DNA of 10,732 nt from JBDKUD01 sp050943315. Its GTDB lineage: Bacteria > Bacillota > Syntrophomonadia > Syntrophomonadales > Syntrophomonadaceae. Below the pieces are notes generated by a model, which worked only from the letters and a program-made list of their open reading frames with translations, did no database searches and was not told the DNA's origin. The DNA lies in contig JBMNOY010000068.1 in the NCBI GenBank assembly GCA_050943315.1, positions 1 to 10,732 on the forward strand. The letters are read 5' to 3'. Below, piece by piece: positions 1 through 5,668 of this stretch (its first letter is position 1; each line of letters opens with the position of its first letter). Position numbers and translations under genes: made by a program.

Positions 1-244
1 CTTCATCATGCGCCTTTTCCCAGGTGGCTGACTGAACCCTTTGGCCCACATCAGCAGCACTGCTGAACAACCCACCAAGTAAGCTTCCGGCAGCATCCAA
101 CACACTTGTCATGGTACCGGTCACCGACGGCTTGAAACGGGTGCGGTATCCACTCCCACAGCGATCGCAGTAAAACTCAAATTGAAACCCCTTAGGAGTG
201 CTCAAATCGCTGTAGTTGCGTACAAATTCTATTTTATCTCCCAT
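1..244 (-). CDS. Zinc-ribbon protein of unknown function, 3' end cut off by window edge
   Basis: This is an open frame of 81 codons with no stop, running off the left edge, so only the N-terminal part is visible. It starts at an ATG (244-242) with a strong ribosome binding site, AAGGGGGAA, just upstream. Residues 22-33 contain the pair C26-x2-C29 in the context FYCDRCGSGYRTRF, half of a treble-clef or zinc-ribbon knuckle; a second pair would be expected in the missing part. A Gly/Ser/Ala-rich stretch follows at about 46-64 (GSLLGGLFSSAAD). From memory, small uncharacterised zinc-ribbon proteins in Firmicutes begin with this same combination of an FEFYCDRCG-like knuckle and a glycine-rich segment. 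The role is unknown. It could bind a metal, nucleic acid or protein. No clear promoter is seen upstream, although the previous gene on this strand ends more than 200 nt away. Confidence 0.75.
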   Translation of the reverse strand, partial: MGDKIEFVRNYSDLSTPKGFQFEFYCDRCGSGYRTRFKPSVTGTMTSVLDAAGSLLGGLFSSAADVGQRVQSATWEKAHDE

Positions 245-377
245 TGAAAATTCCCCCTTAAAAGGATGAGTTTACTTGGTTGACTTGAGTCTACCATAAT
301 ACTATATCCTTTTCTATAAATATCGGTATTAGGAAGTATTTCTGACGGTGAAAAAAAATACCGACATCTGTTAGTAA
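245..377. other. Intergenic stretch with an inverted repeat, no gene seen
   Basis: This gap lies upstream of the zinc-ribbon gene and holds no convincing reading frame. It has a perfect 8-bp inverted repeat, TCGGTATT (323-330) and AATACCGA (357-364), around a 26-nt spacer with a run of eight A. A plus-strand promoter-like pair, TTGACT (280-285) and TATATC (303-308) with a 17-nt spacer, points toward the remnant at 378-500. On the minus strand TATAGT/TATTAT boxes lie near 296-308 without a recognisable -35. None of these is strong enough to assign. Confidence 0.3.
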
Positions 378-500
378 CCTGGTGGGTATATAAAAGGGGT
401 TACTGATGGCTGTGAAGGTTTATTACTTCGCGATTACCAGCAGAAAACGCTTAATGAGCCCGTGTGGGTTAGCTCTGGCGACCTGAACGGGATTGTCTAG
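378..500 (+). pseudogene. Possible C-terminal remnant of an unidentified gene
   Basis: A plus-strand frame stays open from just after TAA (375-377) to TAG (498-500). It gives 40 residues that begin PGGYIKGVTDGCEG and end NEPVWVSSGDLNGIV. The amino-acid mix looks like real protein, but there is no ATG, GTG or TTG at its 5' end, and upstream frames are closed. A run of eight A at 351-358 could be the site of an old frameshift. The last 32 nt overlap the 3' end of the minus-strand YgbA-like gene. A G-run plus T-run (GGGGGGCTTTTTTT) follows the stop. I do not recognise the family. It may simply be a chance open frame. Confidence 0.25.
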
Positions 501-831
501 GGGGGCTTTTTTTAGGGTTGCTTTTAAAAATTTTTCTGTACATATATCTTAGCGAAAGTAATGGACTGATAAGCATCATTCGGGGTCCGGTATATTTCAT
601 TACTTTTTTAATTTCCTCCCGCATGGCAGGCTTATAGCAATGCACCGTACATTTTGAACAGACTGGCTTGTTGTCGCCATAGAAGCATTTGTCTATGCGC
701 TGTATAGCATAGTTCAGCAGTCTATCACAATCGTGGCATAGCCTATCCGGTTTTCCCCCGTGCATCTTCTGGCAATAATAGGTTATCATCTTATTAAGTG
801 TCTTTATCTCTAGTTGTCTGGAAAAGGCCAT
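469..831 (-). CDS. YgbA-family (nitrous oxide-stimulated promoter family) cysteine-rich protein
   Basis: A protein of 120 residues with seven cysteines (C20, C32, C35, C49, C58, C61, C65) in the N-terminal half, arranged as LCHDC, KCF and VCSKCTVHC. A basic region with MREEIKKVMKYTGPRM and a hydrophobic LISPLLSLRYMY segment (about 88-98) follow. This pattern matches, from memory, E. coli YgbA, whose gene is controlled by the NO-sensing repressor NsrR; the biochemical role is not settled. The spacing of the cysteines suggests metal or Fe-S binding, which is inference. I chose the ATG at 831 because GGGGGA sits 7 nt before it and the nearby promoter leaves a leader of about 23 nt. The ATG at 846 would have only about 8 nt of leader and a weak binding site. 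The lysine/arginine/serine-rich tail (KKSPPRQSRSGRQS) is unremarkable. No nitrosative-stress gene is adjacent. Confidence 0.8.
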   Translation of the reverse strand: MAFSRQLEIKTLNKMITYYCQKMHGGKPDRLCHDCDRLLNYAIQRIDKCFYGDNKPVCSKCTVHCYKPAMREEIKKVMKYTGPRMMLISPLLSLRYMYRKIFKSNPKKSPPRQSRSGRQS

Positions 832-860
832 GTTTATTTCCCCCATTATTCTTCTCTTCT

Positions 861-890
861 ATTATAAATATATAAGCTGCCTTTTTTCAA
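861..890 (-). promoter_or_regulatory. Sigma-A-type promoter for the YgbA-family gene
   Basis: On the minus strand TTGAAA (890-885) and a perfect TATAAT (866-861) are separated by 18 nt, just downstream of the hydG terminator. The predicted transcript starts near 854. This makes the YgbA-like gene an independent unit and supports the ATG at 831. No clear NsrR-type or FNR-type dyad was seen around it. Confidence 0.65.
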
Positions 891-922
891 AAGTTGTACT
901 GACTTTATGGGGCCAATTACAA

Positions 923-960
923 GAAAATGCGCTGGTTCACTGACCAGCGCATTTTGAAAC
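923..960 (-). terminator. Rho-independent terminator after hydG
   Basis: There is a perfect 13-bp inverted repeat (924-936 with 943-955), GC-rich at its core (GCGCTGG/CCAGCGC) with a 6-nt loop, about 30 nt past the hydG stop. On the minus strand the 3' arm runs into TTTTCTTGT. The A-rich outer pairs on both sides mean it could also stop plus-strand transcription, but nothing is known to arrive from that side. Confidence 0.85.
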
Positions 961-981
961 AGCATGTGTTCTTTTACCAGT

Positions 982-2409
982 TTAGAAATATAAGTCCCGG
1001 GTTCCGTTTTCAATTTTGGCCAGTTCTTCAATCGTCATTTGTTTAACTTTGGGATTGCTTATCGCTTCCAGGTGCTCCTTAATGGCTTGTTCCCCAATTG
1101 CCCGGGTTTCCGGGCTGGCATAATCCATAAGATATTCCTTAAAAGTCAGTATAGCGTTGGGCTGACATACATTCTGAATCTCACCCGTTTTAGCCAGACG
1201 CATAAAGCGGTCGCCGGTTCTGCCTTTACGGTAACAGGCGGTACAATAGCTGGGAATGTATCCGGCTTCACATATATGCCGTAATATCTGGTCAGGGGAA
1301 CGGTGGTCGGCTACCTCGAATTGTGCCGAACTCAGATCCTCATAATTTTGAATACCTCGTTTTAGATTTTCCAGTTGTTCTTTATAACCGCCAATGCCCA
1401 CACAGGAGCCGGCACTCATTTGCGATATGCCCAGATCTATTATTTCATCCCGGTAGTCGGGTTTTTCCCGGGTGGATATTATCATTCCGGTATAAGGGAC
1501 AGCCAGGCGCATAACGGCTATTATTTTCTTGAAATCATCATCATTCACCAGATATGGGAACGCTTCTAAATTCACCCCTTCGGCGGCACGCATACGGGGG
1601 AAAGAAAGGGTGTGCGGCCCGATTCCGAATTTTTCTTCCAGATGGTTTATGCCCAGCATAAGGGCCACAACCTCAAAATGATAATCATATAGACCGTAAA
1701 GAACACCCATACCCACATCATCAATGCCGGCTTCCATGGCCCGGTCCATGGCTGTGGTATGCCAGTCATAATCCCTCTTAGGTCCTGAAGGATGCATTTT
1801 AGCATAGGTTTGGCGATGGAAGGTTTCCTGGAAAAGGATATAGGTGCCGATTCCTGCTTCCTTAAGCATTTTATATTCTTCCACCGTGGTGGCGGCAATC
1901 TGCACATTAATGCGGCGAATGGCTCCATTGTCTTTCATTGTGGCATAGATAGTTTTCATAGCTTCGACAACATATTCTATAGGGGCATTATGGGGATCTT
2001 CTCCCATGTCCAGCATTAATCGCTTGTGCCCCAACTCTTCCAGAGCCTCAACTTCTTCCCGGATTTCTTGCATAGTTAATTTTTTTCTTTCTCCTTTATT
2101 AGCACAGCGGTACCCGCAGTATACGCAGTTATTAACACAATAGCTGCTTAAATAAAGGGGAGCAAACAAGACTAATCTCTTGCCGTATATCTTTTGCTTG
2201 ATTTCCAGGGCGGCAGAAAACATCTTTTTGAGCAATTCCTGGTCTTCCAACTGAATTAAAGCCGCTACTTCGCGTGCATTTAAACCAGTGGCAGTCCTGG
2301 CTTTTTCAATTATGGCCTCCAATTCAGCGTTAGGCAAAGACCGAGTTTCTTCTAGAAGCTGATTGATTAAAGGCTCATCGATAAAATCGGCTGTATAAGA
2401 GTTACTCAT
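982..2409 (-). CDS. hydG: [FeFe]-hydrogenase maturase HydG (radical SAM tyrosine lyase)
   Basis: A protein of 475 residues, close to the usual size of HydG. The radical-SAM cluster motif C91-x3-C95-x2-C98 is in the form CVNNCVYCGYR. The C-terminal auxiliary cluster motif C389-x2-C392-x22-C415 lies in CTACYRKGRTG and NVCQPNA. His266 in GPHTLSFPR matches, from memory, the His that helps hold the labile iron. HydG cleaves tyrosine to p-cresol and yields CO and cyanide ligands for the H-cluster precursor, working in the cytoplasm with HydE and HydF, neither of which is in this window. The start is the ATG at 2409, preceded by GGAGAGGAGAAGG. The same frame remains open upstream to about 2556 through a terminator hairpin, which argues against the longer form. 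The gene follows the hut operon on the same strand but has its own promoter and a long leader. Confidence 0.95.
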   Translation of the reverse strand: MSNSYTADFIDEPLINQLLEETRSLPNAELEAIIEKARTATGLNAREVAALIQLEDQELLKKMFSAALEIKQKIYGKRLVLFAPLYLSSYCVNNCVYCGYRCANKGERKKLTMQEIREEVEALEELGHKRLMLDMGEDPHNAPIEYVVEAMKTIYATMKDNGAIRRINVQIAATTVEEYKMLKEAGIGTYILFQETFHRQTYAKMHPSGPKRDYDWHTTAMDRAMEAGIDDVGMGVLYGLYDYHFEVVALMLGINHLEEKFGIGPHTLSFPRMRAAEGVNLEAFPYLVNDDDFKKIIAVMRLAVPYTGMIISTREKPDYRDEIIDLGISQMSAGSCVGIGGYKEQLENLKRGIQNYEDLSSAQFEVADHRSPDQILRHICEAGYIPSYCTACYRKGRTGDRFMRLAKTGEIQNVCQPNAILTFKEYLMDYASPETRAIGEQAIKEHLEAISNPKVKQMTIEELAKIENGTRDLYF

Positions 2410-2602
2410 TACCTTCTCCTCTCCTTTCACATGTTTGACCACCTGTGAAAAAAGAAAAACCTTCCGTATGGAAGGTTCTTGGCCAGTTTCCTTTTCTCTT
2501 TCCCTTAGATCAGAAAAATCCTCTCCGCAGGTAGTCATAACCTCCCTTCCGGCCAAGATATACCCAACCAGTCAGGATAAACTTATTCGATTTAGTTCCT
2601 CT
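2410..2602 (-). promoter_or_regulatory. Structured leader of hydG, candidate transcription attenuator
   Basis: From the predicted transcript start (about 2602) to the hydG ATG there are about 190 nt of leader. A 9-bp long-range stem with one G-U pair can form between CTTGGCCGG (2557-2549) and CTGGCCAAG (2486-2478), right next to a terminator hairpin (2477-2458). GGGAGGUU (2546-2539) can instead pair over 8 positions, with one G-U, with AACCUUCC (2477-2470), the 5' arm of that terminator, so it is an antiterminator candidate. It can also fold locally as AGGT/ACCT. The layout resembles a riboswitch or leader-peptide attenuator. I do not recognise a known riboswitch class or a T-box. The ligand or signal is unknown. 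Confidence 0.5.
2447..2480 (-). terminator. Intrinsic terminator inside the hydG leader
   Basis: On the minus strand AACCTTCC (2477-2470) and GGAAGGTT (2465-2458) pair perfectly around the tetraloop ATAC. The stem can be extended by three A/G-U pairs, and it is followed by TTTTTCTTTTTT. It stands about 40 nt before the hydG start codon and more than 120 nt after the predicted transcription start. It is therefore placed to control hydG rather than to end the fchA transcript alone, although it would also stop read-through from the hut operon. Confidence 0.75.
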
Positions 2603-2608
2603 GTTTCT

Positions 2609-2637
2609 ATTATAATCCATGCAGTTACCATCGTCAA
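2609..2637 (-). promoter_or_regulatory. Near-consensus sigma-A promoter for hydG
   Basis: TTGACG (2637-2632) and TATAAT (2614-2609) are separated by exactly 17 nt on the minus strand. The promoter lies about 80 nt downstream of the fchA stop, so hydG can be transcribed separately from the hut genes. Confidence 0.8.
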
Positions 2638-2717
2638 AATAACTTTGGAAAATGTAATCCCCCAGATGTTTAAACCATTAGTGCAGTGGAGTATCCAATA
2701 CACTTAGCGAGATATCC

Positions 2718-3365
2718 TCATTTCTCAATTCTGTTATTAACTATGGCAATGATTTGGGATTTTATTTTTTCTCCTTCAGCCATAAAACTGCTAATTTTCT
2801 GCAGGGCATCCTTCTTAACTGACTGATCGGTTATACCCGAAAGATTAATTTTTACATTAAGAGCTGCACCTTCAACACCTGCAAAGGCCAGGAGTGCTCC
2901 GACTCCGATATCAGATACGGCATTTTTGTTGCCATATTGGGCAATATTAATCTGATGCCGGAGCACTGAGAGGCATTTACCGGCAACTTCAAGCGGGACT
3001 TTCAATGCGCAAAGATTGGCATTTTCTAACTTTTTAGTTCTCTTAGCACGTTCTTCCTCACTTGTCTTCGGTAGCCTCATTGCCTCCATCACCTGGTTGA
3101 AAGCTTTTGTATCCTCATCCACCAGCTGCGCCAACTCCGTGTTTAATAATTTCACCGCAGTATAATCTGCAGCTATTTTTTCTTTTATGTGGTCATCCAG
3201 AACCTGGTAAGATTTTTTACCGGTAGATAGTTCTACTACCATTACCGTAAGAGCCGATCCCAGTACTCCTGCAAGAGCAGCAACACTGCCACCCCCTGGT
3301 GCAGGAGTACTGCTAGCCAGCAAATTGTTAAAACCTTTAAGTGTCGTATCCATCAGCAAACTCAT
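2718..3365 (-). CDS. fchA: Formimidoyltetrahydrofolate cyclodeaminase
   Basis: A protein of 215 residues made up almost entirely of the cyclodeaminase domain, as in the C-terminal half of animal FTCD and in clostridial FchA. The diagnostic N-terminal glycine loop PAPGGGSVAA is at 21-30, followed by helices (LAGVLGSALTVMVVELS) typical of this all-helical family. It converts 5-formimino-THF to 5,10-methenyl-THF and ammonia, completing the step started by FtcD. It is the last hut gene, 12 nt after hutI, with AAGGGGGA as ribosome binding site. No convincing terminator follows its stop. A 7-bp hairpin there lacks a U run, so transcription may continue into the hydG leader. Confidence 0.93.
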   Translation of the reverse strand: MSLLMDTTLKGFNNLLASSTPAPGGGSVAALAGVLGSALTVMVVELSTGKKSYQVLDDHIKEKIAADYTAVKLLNTELAQLVDEDTKAFNQVMEAMRLPKTSEEERAKRTKKLENANLCALKVPLEVAGKCLSVLRHQINIAQYGNKNAVSDIGVGALLAFAGVEGAALNVKINLSGITDQSVKKDALQKISSFMAEGEKIKSQIIAIVNNRIEK

Positions 3366-3377
3366 AAAATTTCCCCC

Positions 3378-4610
3378 TTACAGCAGACGGCCATGGTCTA
3401 CCACCATGATTCCCCTCTTGATTACCTGGTCAACATGATTAATACCAAAATGATAAATGACATAATCCCAGTTAGGCGCATTTAGAATAACTAAATCAGC
3501 TAATTTGTCCGGTTCAATACTTCCAATTTGATCGGCCCGGTCAACGGCGTAGGCGGCATTAATAGTCATGCCCTTAATAATTTCTTGTGGTGTAAGCTTC
3601 ATGCCAAAACAGGCAAAAGTCATAATCGCCTGAAGGTTTTCGGTGGGACAGGTTCCCGGATTATAATCTGAGGCCAGGGCTACCCTTAAACCCTGGTCTA
3701 TCATTTTACGGGCATTGGCATACTTGCCCAACATCAGATAAAATGAGGTCCCAGGCAGCAGAACTGCTGTTACCTGGGAATCTTTCAGTGCCTTTAGTCC
3801 ATCTTCAGAAGCATTCAGTAAATGATCAGCTGATACCGCCTGCATCTCAGCGGCCAGTTCGGCTCCCTGTAAAGGAACCATTTCATCAGCATGTATCTTT
3901 AGTTTGAAGCCCAGGTTGCGCCCCGCCTCCATCAAGATTCTGGCCTCATCTCGGGAAAAAGCACCTTCGTCACAAAACACATCCAGAAATTCCGCCAGTT
4001 GATATTCGGCTACATGAGGCATAACCTGTGTCGTCATCAGTCGCATATATCCGCTGCGATTGCCTTTATATTCTTCCGGCAGAGCATGAGCACCTAAATA
4101 GGTACTAATAATATCTACCGGATGTTCTTGATTAAGCTCGGTGGCTGCCTCAAGACATTTAATCTCTGTATACATATCCAAGCCATAACCGCTTTTGGCT
4201 TCTACGGTAGTGGTACCGTGGATGAGCATATGGTCCAGGCTTTGGCGTGCTTTGGCTTTAAGCTCCTCTTTCGAAGCCTGTCTGGTTCTGGTAACCGTAC
4301 TTAGTATTCCTCCACCTTGCTGAAGTATTTCCAAATACCCTACCCCGTTAAGTTTTAAAGATAGTTCATGCTCTCTTGTGCCTGCATAAACCAGGTGCGT
4401 ATGGGCATCTATTAATCCAGGTATTACGGTCTTGCCCCGGGCATCGATAAACCTGGTGTCAGGGCCAAAAAACTCTCCAGATGGTTCACCTTCACCAAGA
4501 GCCTTGATCCGGTCTTTGACCACGATAATATATCCGTCAGTAGCAAAAAGCGGGGAGCATTCCTGACAGGTGATTATGTTATCGGACCTAATAATCAAAT
4601 CTGCATACAT
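3378..4610 (-). CDS. hutI: Imidazolonepropionase
   Basis: A protein of 410 residues, the usual length. It is a metal-dependent amidohydrolase that opens the ring of 4-imidazolone-5-propionate to give N-formimino-L-glutamate in the cytoplasm. The visible metal ligands are H70 and H72 in LIDAHTHLVYAG, H240 in KIHADEMVP, H263 in SADHLL and D315 in ALASDYNPGT. The motif CPTENLQ after D315 is characteristic of HutI. GGGGG lies 8 nt before the ATG. The gene sits between ftcD (35-nt gap) and fchA (12-nt gap). This order differs from Bacillus subtilis, where hutI follows hutU directly and is followed by hutG. Confidence 0.96.
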   Translation of the reverse strand: MYADLIIRSDNIITCQECSPLFATDGYIIVVKDRIKALGEGEPSGEFFGPDTRFIDARGKTVIPGLIDAHTHLVYAGTREHELSLKLNGVGYLEILQQGGGILSTVTRTRQASKEELKAKARQSLDHMLIHGTTTVEAKSGYGLDMYTEIKCLEAATELNQEHPVDIISTYLGAHALPEEYKGNRSGYMRLMTTQVMPHVAEYQLAEFLDVFCDEGAFSRDEARILMEAGRNLGFKLKIHADEMVPLQGAELAAEMQAVSADHLLNASEDGLKALKDSQVTAVLLPGTSFYLMLGKYANARKMIDQGLRVALASDYNPGTCPTENLQAIMTFACFGMKLTPQEIIKGMTINAAYAVDRADQIGSIEPDKLADLVILNAPNWDYVIYHFGINHVDQVIKRGIMVVDHGRLL

Positions 4611-4645
4611 TGCTATACCCCCATTTCCAATTAATAGTATCGTCG

Positions 4646-5542
4646 TTACTCCAGCATTCGGTACTCAATGACCTGTTGCCGGGAGAAATCCTCTAAGCGC
4701 AGATAGTAAGCAGCGGAGTCTGTAAGTGCTTCCAGAGGGGCTAGACCTATTATTTCACTTCCAGTTATTTCTACTCCATACCTTCGCGCCTCAAATTTTA
4801 TCGTTTCAAACACCCGGTATAAGGGGGTACGGGTATAATCAGTCATGTTAATGGATACCTGAACAGTTCCCCTGTCCTTGAGTTCCACCCCCATGGCCTT
4901 GCAGTATCTAAAACCTCCGGAAATATGACGTATACATTTGGCCAGTTGGTTGGCTATTTCCAGATTGTTGGTGTTTAGGTTTATATTGAAGGCAATTAGG
5001 GGCATCCTGGCTCCCACAACGGTTGCCCCGGCAGTAGGATGTAGGTGGCAGGGACCAAAATCAGGCTTCCATTCCGGAAGTTTAATCTTTTCCTGCCAGC
5101 CTTCAAATTCGCCTTTTCTTATGCTGGTCAGGTTTTCCCGTTCCGGCGAGGTGGCAGCCTTTTCGTATAAAAATACGGGCAGTTTATATCTTTCCGCCAT
5201 TTCCCGGGCTGTATCCTTAGCCAGGACAATTGCTTCTTCCATGGAAAAGTCCTGTATGGGAATAAAAGGTACTACATCTACTGCACCCATTCGGGGATGG
5301 GCACCCTGATGCTGTCTCATGTCGATTTCCTTTATAGCTGCCCCGCATGCTTCTACCATGGCTGTTTTAACGCTTGCAGGTTCTCCCATGGCAGTAACTA
5401 CTACCCGATTATGGTCCTTGTCAGGACGGTAGTCCAACAACTTTACTCCCTCAGTGGCAATAAAAGGTGCGATTATTTTCTGTATTACCTCCAAATTCCG
5501 GCCTTCACTGAAATTTGGTACACACTCTACCAGTTTCGGCAT
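4646..5542 (-). CDS. ftcD: Glutamate formimidoyltransferase (separate FTCD N-terminal part)
   Basis: A protein of 298 residues comprising the two formiminotransferase subdomains without a fused cyclodeaminase. It begins with the family signature LVECVPNFSEGR (residues 4-15). The HQGAHPRMGAVDVVPF motif has H82 at the position of the catalytic His of animal FTCD. The enzyme moves the formimino group of formiminoglutamate to tetrahydrofolate, giving glutamate and 5-formimino-THF. The ribosome binding site GGGAGGAA lies 8 nt before the ATG. There is no hutG (formiminoglutamase) or hutF in the window, so this THF route is the only visible exit from formiminoglutamate. The deaminase partner, fchA, lies two genes downstream. 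Confidence 0.95.
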   Translation of the reverse strand: MPKLVECVPNFSEGRNLEVIQKIIAPFIATEGVKLLDYRPDKDHNRVVVTAMGEPASVKTAMVEACGAAIKEIDMRQHQGAHPRMGAVDVVPFIPIQDFSMEEAIVLAKDTAREMAERYKLPVFLYEKAATSPERENLTSIRKGEFEGWQEKIKLPEWKPDFGPCHLHPTAGATVVGARMPLIAFNINLNTNNLEIANQLAKCIRHISGGFRYCKAMGVELKDRGTVQVSINMTDYTRTPLYRVFETIKFEARRYGVEITGSEIIGLAPLEALTDSAAYYLRLEDFSRQQVIEYRMLE

Positions 5543-5564
5543 GTATTGTTCCTCCCAATTATTT

Positions 5565-5668
5565 ATTCAACGCGGATTACGCGATTTTTTATTCAACACA
5601 GATGGACACAGATTTTTTAAGGTTATAAATTCCGAGCGATTTATTCCGTCTCCGATGTCTGTGTCTAT
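5565..5668. repeat. Degenerate tandem and inverted repeat between hutU and ftcD
   Basis: Two imperfect direct copies lie side by side at 5565-5590 and 5591-5618. Both begin ATTCAAC and end GATTTTTT; their cores are GCGGATTACGC and ACAGATGGACACA, so each core itself contains a doubled subunit. ATGGACACAGA (5602-5612) can pair over 11 positions, with one G-U, with TCTGTGTCTAT (5658-5668). The right arm includes the stop codon of hutU (5667-5665). From memory, (A)CACAGATGGACACAGAT-like intergenic repeats are scattered through several unrelated bacterial phyla, with no known function. In an operon it might act as an RNA stem affecting message stability. Confidence 0.6.

Noticed and set aside
406..486. 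A 26-codon plus-strand ORF (ATG at 406) with AAAAGGGG 6 nt upstream
   Set aside because: It is very short, shares its bases with the more protein-like frame 378-500, and its composition (ITSRKRLMSPCG) gives no recognisable motif. The purine run is not enough support alone.
2410..2602. hydG leader as a T-box, SAM, glycine, THF or c-di-GMP riboswitch
   Set aside because: I looked for the conserved core strings of these classes and did not find them. GGAGAGGA-like fragments alone do not identify a class.
2660..2717. Hairpin just after the fchA stop as a possible operon terminator
   Set aside because: The stem (AGT-GTAT/ATAC-bulge-ACT) is only 7 bp with a 3-nt bulge and no U run follows, so it is not a convincing intrinsic terminator.
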